A stretch of DNA of 64,000 bases, taken from assembly GCF_907165045.1 (NCBI RefSeq), contig NZ_CAJRAU010000001.1, positions 1,364,001-1,428,000 of the forward strand, in the 5' to 3' direction. Made by a program: the position numbers and the translations under genes. The notes under the pieces are model-generated. The model saw only the letters and a program-made list of their open reading frames with translations. It made no database searches and had not been told where the DNA came from. Below are positions 26,618-36,383 of this stretch, piece by piece. Position 1 is the stretch's first letter. Every line of letters starts with the position of its first letter. Source of the DNA: Dyadobacter linearis (GTDB lineage Bacteria > Bacteroidota > Bacteroidia > Cytophagales > Spirosomataceae).

Positions 26618-29600
26618 ATGAGGAAGTATCTATTATCCTTACTGGGCTGCATGGTGCTCTTAAGCACGCAATTGTATGCCCAGGATCGCGCCGTGACTGG
26701 TAAAGTCACCGCTGAAGACGGCTCAGTGCTGCCGGGTGTTAACATTTCTTTGAAAGGTACTACTCGGGGTACTACATCTGACACGCAGGGCGAGTATTCG
26801 ATCTCAGCTGCGTCAGGCTCTACTTTGGTGTTTAGCTTTATCGGCTTCCAGTCTCAGGAAATCGAAATAGGTAACCAGACTACGATCAACGTTTCTCTTA
26901 AGAATGACGTAAGCCAGTTACAGGAAGTGGTTGTAACGGCTCTTGGTCAGGAAAGAAAAAGAAACGAGCTCGTATACGCTGCGCAGCAAGTAAATGCAGA
27001 GCAAATCACGCAGGCACGTAACCCGAGTGTAATGAATGCACTTGCAGGTAAAGTGGCTGGTTTGGACATTAAGACCAACAACAACATGGGTGGATCTACA
27101 AGCGCGGTTATCCGTGGTTTCAAATCCATTACAGGTAACAACCAGGCACTGTGGGTTATCGATGGTGTGCCGGTTTCCAATGCGAATACAAATACCTCGG
27201 ATCAACAAACTGGTCGTGCGGGAACTGACTACGGTAATGCTGCTGCGGATATTAACCCTGACAACATTGCTTCTGTGAACGTTTTGAAAGGTGCTGCCGC
27301 TACTGCATTGTACGGTTCACGTGCTTCAAACGGTGTGATTTTGATCACGACCAAACAAGGTCGCAAAAACAGCTTCGACGTCACAGTAAACAGTGGTGTT
27401 ACCTGGGGTAAGATCGACAAATCGACTTTTGTAAAATACCAGAAAGAATACGGTGCAGGTTACGATGGTGACCGTGCAAAAACCCGTTTCTATCGTGGAA
27501 ACCTGGGATCAGGTGAAGGCAATATTACGCTTTTCGATGCAGATGCTTCTTTCGGTCCAAAATTCGATCCTTCTGTGATGGTTTATCAGTGGGATGCATT
27601 GGATCCAAGCTCTCCTACCTATCAAAAAATGACTCCATGGGTTGCTGCTGCAAACGGACCTGATGCATTTTATGAAACTGGCGTTAACTCTAACCAGAGT
27701 GTAAGCATCACCGGTGGCGGAGAAAACACAACTTTCAAAGTTGGTTATACAAGAAATGATGAAAAAGGTGTGCTTCCAAACAGTAAACTGGGCAAAAACC
27801 TATTCAACTTCTCAGCTTCTTTTGATTTGTCTAAAAAACTGACCGTTCAGGCTAACGCTAACTACTCGCAAATTAAAGGTCTTGGTCGCTACGGAACTGG
27901 TTATGATGGTAAAAACCCTAACCAGCAGTTCAGACAGTGGTTCCAGACTAATGTGGATCTGTTGGAACAAAAAGATGCTTATTTCAGAAACGAACAAAAC
28001 GTAACCTGGAACTGGGCAAGCCCGACAAGACGTTTCGAGAACAATGGTCCTATCTACTCTGAGAACCCATATTACTCTCGCTACCAGAACTATTCGAACG
28101 ATACCCGTGATAACTTCTTCGGTTATGCACAGGCGATTTACAAACTTGCTCCTTGGGTGGATGTAACAGGTCGTTTCGCTTACAACGGAACGCAGGATTT
28201 CCAGGAAGAAAGAATTGCATTCAACAGTTCCAGCCCGGCAGAATACAGCCGTTACAACAGAGGTTTCAACGAGACTAACCTGGATGTTATCGTTAATTTC
28301 CGCAAGGCGATCACAAAAGATATCAATTTCTCAGGTTTGGCGGGTGGAAGCATGCGCAGATCTAAACTGAATGCGATCAGAGCGAAAACGAATGGCGGTA
28401 TGGTTGTACCGGGACTTTACTCCCTGCTTAACTCTATCAACCCAATCGAAGCGCCGTCAGAAACTTATCAGCGCATTGGTGTAGACGGTATTTATGCTCA
28501 GGCTTCATTTGGTTACAAAGACTTGATCAACCTTGACCTTACAGCAAGACAAGACAAATCTTCAACGCTTCCAAAAGACAACAACACTTACTTCTATCCT
28601 GCGATCGGAGCTAACTTCAACTTCTCAAACCTTCCAGGCTTGAAAGCGGATTGGTTGACAATGGGCAAGTTGAGCGCAAACTACGCTGAGGTGGGTAATG
28701 ACGCACCTTGGGGAAGTACTTTGGATGTGTATGACAAACCTACGGGTATCGGATCAACTCCATACTTTACATTGCGTAACACGAAAAACAATCCAAATCT
28801 GAGATCTGAGCGTACAAAAAGTTATGAATTCGGTTTGGAAACTGCATTCCTGCAAGACCGCGTAGGTTTTAACTTCACTTACTACCGCTCACAAACGCTT
28901 GATCAGATCCTTCCGGTATCTATTTCAACTGCAACCGGATTTGCTTTCAAGTATATCAACTCAGGAGAAGTACAAAACAAGGGTATCGAGATTTCTGCCT
29001 ACGTAACTCCGGTAAGAACTGGTGACTTCTCGTGGACAGTGAGCGCAAACTTTGCGCGTAACAGAAACAAGGTTATCAGCCTGTATGAAGACGTGAAAAA
29101 CGTTCCGGTAGCCAGCTTGCAAGGTGGTGTTTCACTGAATGCTGCTGTTGGACAGCCATTTGGTATCATCCGCGGTACTGACTTCGAATACCATGAAAAT
29201 GGTCAGAAAATCGTTCGCTCGAATGGTACTTATGCAGCAACTGCAGCTTCTGACAAAATCATTGGTAACCCTAACCCGGACTGGATTGGTGGTATCACCA
29301 ACAATTTGAAGTACAAATCGTTGACGTTAAACTTCCTGCTTGATATTCGTCACGGTGGAGATGTTTGGTCACTGGATCAATGGTATGGAGAAGGAACAGG
29401 TATGTATCCTGTTACTGCCGGTCTGAACGAATTGGGTAACCCAAAAAGAGACCCTGCCTACAACTATGATGCTGACGGCAAAAAATTAGGTCTGACTGAC
29501 AAGCCAGGTGGTGTATTGTTCCCTGGTGTTAAAGCTGACGGAACTCCGAACGATGTAAGAGCTGAAAACTCTGATGGTAACGGAAACACAGCTTACGGTT

Positions 29601-29893
29601 ACCCAACCAACCCTCCACGTGCGATGTACATTTACGACGCGAGCTATATCAAATTGAGAGAAGTTGCGTTGACATATTCATTGCCACAGAATTTCGTTTC
29701 AAAACTCCGTGCGTTTAAAGGAATTGATGTTTCTGTAATCGGCCGTAACCTTTGGATCATCCACAAAAACATGGATTTCCAGGATCCGGAAGAAGGCCTG
29801 GGTTCAGGATTGCTGAACGGTGCTGGTGGATACCAAAGCGGTGCATACCCTGCGGTTAGAAGTTATGGTTTCAATGTTAAATTCCGTTTATAA
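26618..29893 (+). CDS. SusC/RagA TonB-linked outer-membrane receptor
   Basis: 1091 residues with a signal peptide ending LYAQ. The carboxypeptidase-regulatory-like domain (about 25-105) is typical: VTGKVTAEDGSVLPGVNISL and GTTSDTQGEYSI. The plug contains VIDGVPVSNAN and GSRASNGVILITTKQG, then the barrel. There is no STN domain, so unlike the receptor at 11-15 kb it does not signal to a FecR. It imports an unknown ligand through the outer membrane with TonB energy. Its codon use (many GGT, AAC, CGT, GCT) resembles that of groEL more than the GCG/CGC-rich neighbours, suggesting high expression. SusD follows after 7 bp. Confidence 0.96.
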   Translation: MRKYLLSLLGCMVLLSTQLYAQDRAVTGKVTAEDGSVLPGVNISLKGTTRGTTSDTQGEYSISAASGSTLVFSFIGFQSQEIEIGNQTTINVSLKNDVSQLQEVVVTALGQERKRNELVYAAQQVNAEQITQARNPSVMNALAGKVAGLDIKTNNNMGGSTSAVIRGFKSITGNNQALWVIDGVPVSNANTNTSDQQTGRAGTDYGNAAADINPDNIASVNVLKGAAATALYGSRASNGVILITTKQGRKNSFDVTVNSGVTWGKIDKSTFVKYQKEYGAGYDGDRAKTRFYRGNLGSGEGNITLFDADASFGPKFDPSVMVYQWDALDPSSPTYQKMTPWVAAANGPDAFYETGVNSNQSVSITGGGENTTFKVGYTRNDEKGVLPNSKLGKNLFNFSASFDLSKKLTVQANANYSQIKGLGRYGTGYDGKNPNQQFRQWFQTNVDLLEQKDAYFRNEQNVTWNWASPTRRFENNGPIYSENPYYSRYQNYSNDTRDNFFGYAQAIYKLAPWVDVTGRFAYNGTQDFQEERIAFNSSSPAEYSRYNRGFNETNLDVIVNFRKAITKDINFSGLAGGSMRRSKLNAIRAKTNGGMVVPGLYSLLNSINPIEAPSETYQRIGVDGIYAQASFGYKDLINLDLTARQDKSSTLPKDNNTYFYPAIGANFNFSNLPGLKADWLTMGKLSANYAEVGNDAPWGSTLDVYDKPTGIGSTPYFTLRNTKNNPNLRSERTKSYEFGLETAFLQDRVGFNFTYYRSQTLDQILPVSISTATGFAFKYINSGEVQNKGIEISAYVTPVRTGDFSWTVSANFARNRNKVISLYEDVKNVPVASLQGGVSLNAAVGQPFGIIRGTDFEYHENGQKIVRSNGTYAATAASDKIIGNPNPDWIGGITNNLKYKSLTLNFLLDIRHGGDVWSLDQWYGEGTGMYPVTAGLNELGNPKRDPAYNYDADGKKLGLTDKPGGVLFPGVKADGTPNDVRAENSDGNGNTAYGYPTNPPRAMYIYDASYIKLREVALTYSLPQNFVSKLRAFKGIDVSVIGRNLWIIHKNMDFQDPEEGLGSGLLNGAGGYQSGAYPAVRSYGFNVKFRL

Positions 29894-29900
29894 AAATTAT

Positions 29901-31364
29901 ATGAAAAGATTAATCATTTTCTTTCTTCCGATCCTGCTGATGACGGCCTGCGTCGACAGCCTGGACGACTACAATGTGGATGCGAAGCGTCCGTCGGCAG
30001 TGCCCCCGGTGACTTTGTTCTCAAATGCTTTGAAAGGGCTTGCTGATACATTGACCAGCCCGAACGTAAACGTTAACAACTACCGTTTGTACGTACAACA
30101 GTGGGCAACAACCACTTATCTGGATGAGCCACGTTACAACGTTACTGCACGTACAGTTCCTCAGGCTTTCTGGCAGGGACTTTACAAAGGTGTTATTTCT
30201 GATTTGAATGAAGCACGCAGATTGCTTAACGAAGATGAATTCATTGTTCCTGCTAACAGAGACGTGCAATTGGCGCAGATCGAAGTAGTGGAAATAATGG
30301 CCTGGGCTGCATTGGTGAATACATTCGGAAATATTCCTTACTCGGAAGCATTGAATCCGGATAATGTTTTGCCGAAGTATGACGACGCGAAAACAGTTTA
30401 TGATGCACTGCTTGTTCGTTTGGATGCGGCTATTCCTAAGTTTAGCACGAATGGCGTACCTTTTGAAAACGGCGACCTGCTTTATGAAGGTGACCTGACC
30501 CAGTGGGCTAAATTTGCAAATTCACTGAAACTGAAAATGGCGATGGTCATTGCCGACAGCGACCCTGCAAAAGCGAAACTTCTGGTAGCAGAAGCCGCAC
30601 CGAAAGCATTTACTTCGAACAATGACAATGCAGCTTTCCCATACATCGGAACTCCTCCGAACTACAATGTGATCGCACAAAACCTGAATCCGCTGTATTC
30701 CAGCCGCCAGGATTTTGTAGCTTCTGCAACGATTGTTAATCCATTGAAAGAGCTGAAAGACCCAAGACTTCCTGCATTCTTCACTCCAAATGAAGCAGGT
30801 GAATATGTAGGTGGTGCTTACGGATTCTCAAATACGTATTCTGCATTCTCTCACGTAGGTGATAACGTCATCGAGCCGGACCTGGAAGGTTTGTTGCTGG
30901 ATTATTCAGAAGTTGAGTTCCTGCGTGCGGAAGCTGTTGAAAGAGGTTTTATCGCCGGTTCAGCTGCTGAGCATTACAACAAAGGTGTTGGCGCTTCGAT
31001 CGAATACTGGCTGGGTAATATCGGCCAGCCTGCTGCCGCAATCACAGCTGCAACCAATGCATACCTTGCACAGCCAAAAGTAGCTTACGCAACCGCGTCC
31101 ACTAACTGGAAAGAGAAAATCGGTTTCCAGAAATGGCTTGCACTTTATAACAGAGGATGGGAAGCGTGGGTTGAATGGAGAAGATTAGACTTCCCGAAAT
31201 TGCTTCCTCCAACCGGTGGTAATGCTCCTGCGGGACTTGCTATTCCTGTTCGGATGATCTACCCGATTAACGAGCAAACGCTGAATGGTGCAAACCGCGA
31301 AGCTGCCGCAAGTGCAATCGGAGGCGACGTGGTAACGACCAAATTGTGGTGGGATAAGTTCTGA
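29901..31364 (+). CDS. SusD/RagB-family lipoprotein (SusD-like 2 type)
   Basis: 487 residues from the ATG at 29901; the frame is open further back into susC, but only this start gives a lipoprotein signal (lipobox LMTAC). It belongs to the SusD-like_2 type, with YNVDAKRPSAVPPVTLFSNAL, NTFGNIPYSEALNPDN and PKYDDAKTVYDALLVRLDAAI. The C-terminus has NRGWEAWVEWRRLDFP and IPVRMIYPINEQTLN. It is the surface ligand-binding partner of the preceding SusC, 7 bp upstream, and is followed by a strong terminator. Confidence 0.95.
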   Translation: MKRLIIFFLPILLMTACVDSLDDYNVDAKRPSAVPPVTLFSNALKGLADTLTSPNVNVNNYRLYVQQWATTTYLDEPRYNVTARTVPQAFWQGLYKGVISDLNEARRLLNEDEFIVPANRDVQLAQIEVVEIMAWAALVNTFGNIPYSEALNPDNVLPKYDDAKTVYDALLVRLDAAIPKFSTNGVPFENGDLLYEGDLTQWAKFANSLKLKMAMVIADSDPAKAKLLVAEAAPKAFTSNNDNAAFPYIGTPPNYNVIAQNLNPLYSSRQDFVASATIVNPLKELKDPRLPAFFTPNEAGEYVGGAYGFSNTYSAFSHVGDNVIEPDLEGLLLDYSEVEFLRAEAVERGFIAGSAAEHYNKGVGASIEYWLGNIGQPAAAITAATNAYLAQPKVAYATASTNWKEKIGFQKWLALYNRGWEAWVEWRRLDFPKLLPPTGGNAPAGLAIPVRMIYPINEQTLNGANREAAASAIGGDVVTTKLWWDKF

Positions 31365-31385
31365 TCACATCTTATAGTATAATGC

Positions 31386-31411
31386 AAAAGGCGGGCTTCG
31401 GTCCGCCTTTT
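31386..31411 (+). terminator. Rho-independent terminator after the first tandem susCD pair
   Basis: The stem AAAAGGCGGGC/GTCCGCCTTTT has one G-T pair and a TTCG tetraloop and ends in a T-run. It lies 22 bp after the SusD stop. Confidence 0.9.
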
Positions 31412-31544
31412 TGTATTATCAGTAAAATACAATTTATCCAACATTAGGAGTAACCGTAAATTGACAAATCTATTTCACAGATTATTTTGGCAAAAACCCT
31501 TTTTACGTGCTATTTGACAGTATATGATCGTTTCCGTCTAAAGA

Positions 31545-31558
31545 TTATTTCGAAATAA
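31545..31558 (+). promoter_or_regulatory. Perfect 14-bp palindrome upstream of the second tandem susC
   Basis: TTATTTCGAAATAA is a perfect palindrome ending 12 bp before the -33 TTG at 31571. Its position is typical of an activator or repressor site. No regulator gene is adjacent. Confidence 0.5.
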
Positions 31559-31570
31559 GTGAATATGCTG

Positions 31571-31600
31571 TTGTAATTGTCAGGACAAACATTATTTTTA
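31571..31600 (+). promoter_or_regulatory. Promoter of the second tandem SusC gene
   Basis: TTG (31571-31573), then 19 nt, then TATTTTTA (31593-31600). The -33 context GTTGTAATTG matches the promoter at 26547. The -7 box lacks the final G of TAnnTTTG. The start codon lies 33 nt downstream. Confidence 0.6.
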
Positions 31601-31632
31601 CAGTCTTATTATTCTATAACAAACCTAACTTA

Positions 31633-34600
31633 ATGAAAAAATTTCTACTGCCCTTCCTGGGAGGCTTGCTGCTGCTTTGCAGTCAGGTGTACGCTCAGAG
31701 CAGAGAGGTGACCGGGACGGTTACTTCCAAAGACGACGGGTCATTTTTACCCGGAGTTTCTATCAGGGTCGCCGGTACCAACACCGGAACGCTTACCAAT
31801 GACAAAGGCGAATACAGCATCAATGCGCGCCCGGGTCAATCCCTTATTTTCTCGTTCGTCGGTTTTCTGAATCAGGAGTTGAAAGCTCCGGCTTCCGGTA
31901 ATCTCGATGTTGTGTTGACATTGGACGAACTTGCATTGAATGAAGTCGTTATCACGGCGGGTGGTCTTACCGCCCAGCGACGCGAGCTGGGAAACCAGTC
32001 AACTACGGTAAAAGCGCAGGACATTGTACAGGGCAAGCCGATCAGTGTCGCAGCCAGCTTGGCGGGCCGCGTACCTGGTTTACTTGTAATGGGTGTAAGC
32101 TCCGGCGTCAATCCGAATTACCGTTTGGTACTTCGCGGTAACCGCTCGCTAACTGGTAACAACCAGGCGCTGGTTGTAATCGACAACATTATCTCAACCA
32201 ACGACATTCTTGGAAACCTGAATCCGGAAGACATTGAAGATATCCAGGTTCTGAATGGTGCAGGTGCAGCCGCGTTATACGGTTCTGACGCTTCCAACGG
32301 TGCACTTATTGTTACTACTAAGAAAGGTAAGTCGGGTGTGACGCAGTTTAAAATATCCAACACGACTACGCTTGAGAAAGTGAGCTTTCTGCCTCAGCTG
32401 CAAAACGGGTTTGGATCAGGAACGACGCCGGATGACGTGCCTTCTTATACACCTTACGAAAACCAGCAGTATGGTCCGGCATACGACGGTTCGATGGTGA
32501 ATATTGGTAAGCCTTTGCAGGATGGATCTATCCAGTCAGTGCCTTATTCTTCAAAAAATTTCCGCGAGGATTTCTGGAACACGGGTGTCGCAAACCAAAC
32601 CGATCTAAGTGTCACATCTGGCGACGAAAAAGGGACGTTTTACTTGTCAGCGCAGTATTTTGATCAAAAATCAACTGTACCGTACGACAAATACAAGAGA
32701 TACAGTGTGCGTGCAAACGTGGTTCGTCATATCTATAAGAATCTGACTGCGTCATTCAACACTAACTTTATTGCAGGTCGTACGAACCAAAGCAGCCTTA
32801 CAGGAAATGCTTATGAAAACCTATTGATGTCACCAGGTCAGGTGGATGTTACGAAATATGAGGATTGGCAGAACAATCCATTTGCTAACCCGAATGGCTA
32901 TTTCAACGAATATTACCAAAACCCATATTTCACATTGTCTAACAACCGGTGGGACCAGCGTAACGACTATTTGCAGGGTAATATGGAATTGAAGTGGAAC
33001 CCGGTGAAACCGTTGACATTTACTTACCGTGTGGGTATGAGCGGGCGTAACTTGTCAGGAAAAGTTTATACCAACAAATTCACTTTTACGGATTATACCA
33101 AAAGCATCTCAGGAAGTTCTAAGACGGATATTGCTGGTTCAGTTGTCGATTACGCAGGTTATACAACACAGTTCGTAAACGACTTTTTGGCTGAATTCAG
33201 AACAAATCTTACGCCAGATTTTAACCTGAATGTTGCAGTGGGGACAACCGTTCGCGAGAATGCAACTAAGGCGATGGGTGTGGTAGCAAACGGTCTGGTT
33301 ATTGACGGACTTTACAATGTCGGAAACAGCTTGAACCCACCAATTGCCAATGAAGGCAATTACAAAGCGCGACAGATCGGTGTGTATGGAGAAGCCCGTC
33401 TTGGTTTTAAAGAATATCTTTATCTGCACGTCACTGCTAGAAATGACTGGCGCTCGATCCTGGCGAAAGAAAACCGCTCCTTCTTCTACCCTTCTGCCGA
33501 CGTTTCCTTCATCGCCAGCGATGCGATTCCCGGACTTGCAAATTCAGAATTCCTGGAAAGCTTGAAGCTGAGGGCAGGTTACTCGCAGGTTGGACAGGTT
33601 AATTTGGGTAATAACAGAGATTTTGGTCCTATTCCCTTGAACAACCTTGGGGCTTACTCACTGAGCAGCACATTCTCGCAAGGCTTTGGTTACCCGTATA
33701 CCAGCGGCGCCGGTTTTGTACTGGACAACACGCTTGTGTCTTCCAACCTGAAACCTGAGATTACAACAGGAATTGAAGGCGGTATCGATTTTGAATTCCG
33801 TCCATGGAACATTGGTGGTGGTATTACATATTACAAAACCAATACTGTTGACCAAACCATTACCGTTTTGATCCCAAACTCTACGGGTTATGGCTCTTTG
33901 AGAACGAACATTGGAGAAGTTGAAAACAAGGGTATTGAAGCGACATTGAACATCACACCGATCAAAACTGCGTCAGGTCTGCAAGTTCAATTGGGAGCCA
34001 ATTACACTTACAACCAGAATAAGGTACTTTCTCTATCCGCTCAATCCAATGAGTTGAGCGTTGGTTCTTCCGGTTCTGCTGCGAAGGTAATTGCAAAAGT
34101 AGGTCAGCCCTTCCCGCTTCTTCAGGTGACTGATTACAACCGTGATGATCAGGGAAGGATTATTGTTGATGCAAAGACTGGCTATCCATCGACAAATGGT
34201 ACGTTTAAAGATGTGGGTATTACCAACCCGCCGCATATTCTGGGTATAAATGGTGGTGTTACCTTCAAAAAGCTGAGACTGAACCTGCTGTTTGAATACC
34301 GTAATGGCCACTACATTTTCAACTCAGTTTCGGGAGGTTATGACTTCTCTGGCGCTGGCGTTCGTACCGGCTGGTATAACAGGGATCGTTTTGTTATCCC
34401 AAATTCTTCTTATCTGAATGCAGAAGGCGAATATGTTGAAAACACCAATATAGCCGTAAGAAGCGGCGGTGCTGACTTCTGGACTGATGGAACAAGAAAT
34501 ACTAACATTGGCCAAAACTACACCAACTCTGCGGGCTTCTGGAAACTGCGTGAGGCGTCCATTGGCTACGAGCTGCCAACTGGATTGCTTGATAAAACAA

Positions 34601-34788
34601 AAGTTATCAAAGGTGCAAGTATCAGCATTCAGGGAAGAAACCTATTTATCTGGGCTCCAAAATCAAACCTATACACAGATCCTGAGTATAGCGCACTTGG
34701 TTCGGACAGCAATGCAGTTGGTTTCACCAGCCTTGGCCAAACACCGCCTGCTCGTTACTTCGGCGGCACATTATCACTAACATTCTAA
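31633..34788 (+). CDS. SusC/RagA TonB-linked outer-membrane receptor
   Basis: 1051 residues. The signal peptide ends VYAQ. The carboxypeptidase-regulatory-like domain (VTGTVTSKDDGSFLPGVSIRV) covers about 23-105, the plug contains VVIDNIISTNDILG and GSDASNGALIVTTKKG, and a barrel follows. There is no STN domain. The N-terminus is clearly similar to the SusC at 26618 (shared pattern of signal peptide, LPGV and FSF(I/V)GF), which suggests the two pairs arose by tandem duplication and then diverged. The partner SusD follows after 10 bp, then a DUF1735 lipoprotein. The ligand is unknown, and no glycosidase or protease is in the operon. Confidence 0.96.
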   Translation: MKKFLLPFLGGLLLLCSQVYAQSREVTGTVTSKDDGSFLPGVSIRVAGTNTGTLTNDKGEYSINARPGQSLIFSFVGFLNQELKAPASGNLDVVLTLDELALNEVVITAGGLTAQRRELGNQSTTVKAQDIVQGKPISVAASLAGRVPGLLVMGVSSGVNPNYRLVLRGNRSLTGNNQALVVIDNIISTNDILGNLNPEDIEDIQVLNGAGAAALYGSDASNGALIVTTKKGKSGVTQFKISNTTTLEKVSFLPQLQNGFGSGTTPDDVPSYTPYENQQYGPAYDGSMVNIGKPLQDGSIQSVPYSSKNFREDFWNTGVANQTDLSVTSGDEKGTFYLSAQYFDQKSTVPYDKYKRYSVRANVVRHIYKNLTASFNTNFIAGRTNQSSLTGNAYENLLMSPGQVDVTKYEDWQNNPFANPNGYFNEYYQNPYFTLSNNRWDQRNDYLQGNMELKWNPVKPLTFTYRVGMSGRNLSGKVYTNKFTFTDYTKSISGSSKTDIAGSVVDYAGYTTQFVNDFLAEFRTNLTPDFNLNVAVGTTVRENATKAMGVVANGLVIDGLYNVGNSLNPPIANEGNYKARQIGVYGEARLGFKEYLYLHVTARNDWRSILAKENRSFFYPSADVSFIASDAIPGLANSEFLESLKLRAGYSQVGQVNLGNNRDFGPIPLNNLGAYSLSSTFSQGFGYPYTSGAGFVLDNTLVSSNLKPEITTGIEGGIDFEFRPWNIGGGITYYKTNTVDQTITVLIPNSTGYGSLRTNIGEVENKGIEATLNITPIKTASGLQVQLGANYTYNQNKVLSLSAQSNELSVGSSGSAAKVIAKVGQPFPLLQVTDYNRDDQGRIIVDAKTGYPSTNGTFKDVGITNPPHILGINGGVTFKKLRLNLLFEYRNGHYIFNSVSGGYDFSGAGVRTGWYNRDRFVIPNSSYLNAEGEYVENTNIAVRSGGADFWTDGTRNTNIGQNYTNSAGFWKLREASIGYELPTGLLDKTKVIKGASISIQGRNLFIWAPKSNLYTDPEYSALGSDSNAVGFTSLGQTPPARYFGGTLSLTF

Positions 34789-34798
34789 TTAAATACCA

Positions 34799-36373
34799 AT
34801 GAAAAGATATAACATCAGTTGGATGCTGGCACTGCTAGTCACAGTACTTTCATCTTGTAGTGATTATCTCGATATCAATACCAACCCAAACCAGGCCACG
34901 AGCGTACAGCCGCTGTTGGTTTTGCCTGCTGCTATCACTGGCACAGCCTCGGTATCGAGCCAATTCAATAGTTATGGCGTGCATTTCGGTGGCTATATGG
35001 CCAATGCAGGTGGCTTTTCCGGCTTTGGAAACTTGTTTAATTACCAGTTGATCCCGGATAACTATAATGCTCTATGGGTAAATACTTACGACAACCTGAA
35101 CGATTATAAATATGTAATCGATCAGACGGAAGGAGACGATACGCAGGCTTATGCCAATGCGGCCGCCAACATCATGGTCGCTTATAATTTCCAGAAACTG
35201 GTTGATGCATTTGGAGATGTTCCTTACACAGAAGCTTTGCAAAACAATGCAAACCTGACGCCTAAGTATGACGATGCGGCAACCATTTACCAGGATTTGG
35301 TAACCAGACTGAATGCGGCAATCGCCCTGATTGATGCAGCAGAATTTCCAGCAGCGCTGAATTCTTCGTCTGATCCGATGTTCGGCGGTGATATGGAGGA
35401 ATGGAAGAAGTTTGCCAACACCATCAAGCTCCGCATTCTGGTGCGTGTTTCAGGTGTTGCGTCGCTTTCCTCTTTTGTAACCACCGAATTTGCCGCGCTT
35501 GACAAAACGCTTGGATTTATTACCGATGATGCTATCGTTAACCCCGGATATGTGAAAGACAAGCCAAATCCGCTTTGGAATTCCTGGGGTTATACTACAA
35601 CCGGTACGCTTGCCAACTCTTCCCGCATTCCAACGCAATTCGCGTTCGGATTTTACAAAGGTCAAAAGCTGACGGATACCGGAAGAGGTGCAGTGGTCTA
35701 CAAAAACTTCGAAACCAACACGCCGGTTAACCAGCTTGGAAACGAAGTGGATGCACCAACTATCATCACCAACTATTCTACCTGGTATACTGGAACGTTC
35801 AGCAGCGCCTCAAGTATTGGTAATGCACTTGGCGTATTGAAAGGAGCAAGTCAGGGACAAGTGCTAATGCTGCTTGCAGAATCGCAGTTTTTACAGGCAG
35901 AGGCCCGGTTGAAGGGCTTCCTTACTGGTGACTACGCAGCAAGTTTTGACTCAGGTATTGCTGCATCGTATACTTACCTGTACAAAGATGTGACCAACGT
36001 GGTTGCAGCAGGCAAGAACGTAACCGCTGACGTGGCTGCTTACAAAGCCGAAAATCCAGACAGCTATCTTGTAAACATCAAGTTGGCCACAACGCCTGCT
36101 CAGCGTTTGGAAGCAATCATTACGCAGAAATGGATTGCTGTAAACATGATCAATTCGGAAGAAGGTTATAATGAATTCAGAAGAACCGGCTACCCTGTTA
36201 CCGTGCCGGGTGGTGATGGTTTTGAAAACATTGCCTCGAAGCTTTCGACCTCTACGCGCGCCGACAAGCTTCCTTCAAGAATTCTTTACCCTACTTCCGA
36301 GCAATCGTACAATGCTGGAAATTACAAAGTGATTAACCCATTTACCGATTTGATCTTCTGGGATCCTAACTGA
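34799..36373 (+). CDS. SusD/RagB-family lipoprotein (SusD-like 2 type)
   Basis: 524 residues. The N-terminal lipobox is VLSSC, followed by SDYLDINTNPNQATS, the hallmark of the SusD-like_2 group. Other family segments are KLVDAFGDVPYTEALQN, PKYDDAATIYQDLVTRLNAAI and a C-terminal SRILYPTSEQSYNAGNY. It partners the SusC encoded 10 bp upstream in surface ligand capture. The DUF1735 lipoprotein gene follows 10 bp downstream. Confidence 0.95.
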   Translation: MKRYNISWMLALLVTVLSSCSDYLDINTNPNQATSVQPLLVLPAAITGTASVSSQFNSYGVHFGGYMANAGGFSGFGNLFNYQLIPDNYNALWVNTYDNLNDYKYVIDQTEGDDTQAYANAAANIMVAYNFQKLVDAFGDVPYTEALQNNANLTPKYDDAATIYQDLVTRLNAAIALIDAAEFPAALNSSSDPMFGGDMEEWKKFANTIKLRILVRVSGVASLSSFVTTEFAALDKTLGFITDDAIVNPGYVKDKPNPLWNSWGYTTTGTLANSSRIPTQFAFGFYKGQKLTDTGRGAVVYKNFETNTPVNQLGNEVDAPTIITNYSTWYTGTFSSASSIGNALGVLKGASQGQVLMLLAESQFLQAEARLKGFLTGDYAASFDSGIAASYTYLYKDVTNVVAAGKNVTADVAAYKAENPDSYLVNIKLATTPAQRLEAIITQKWIAVNMINSEEGYNEFRRTGYPVTVPGGDGFENIASKLSTSTRADKLPSRILYPTSEQSYNAGNYKVINPFTDLIFWDPN

Positions 36374-36383
36374 AAAATTTATT

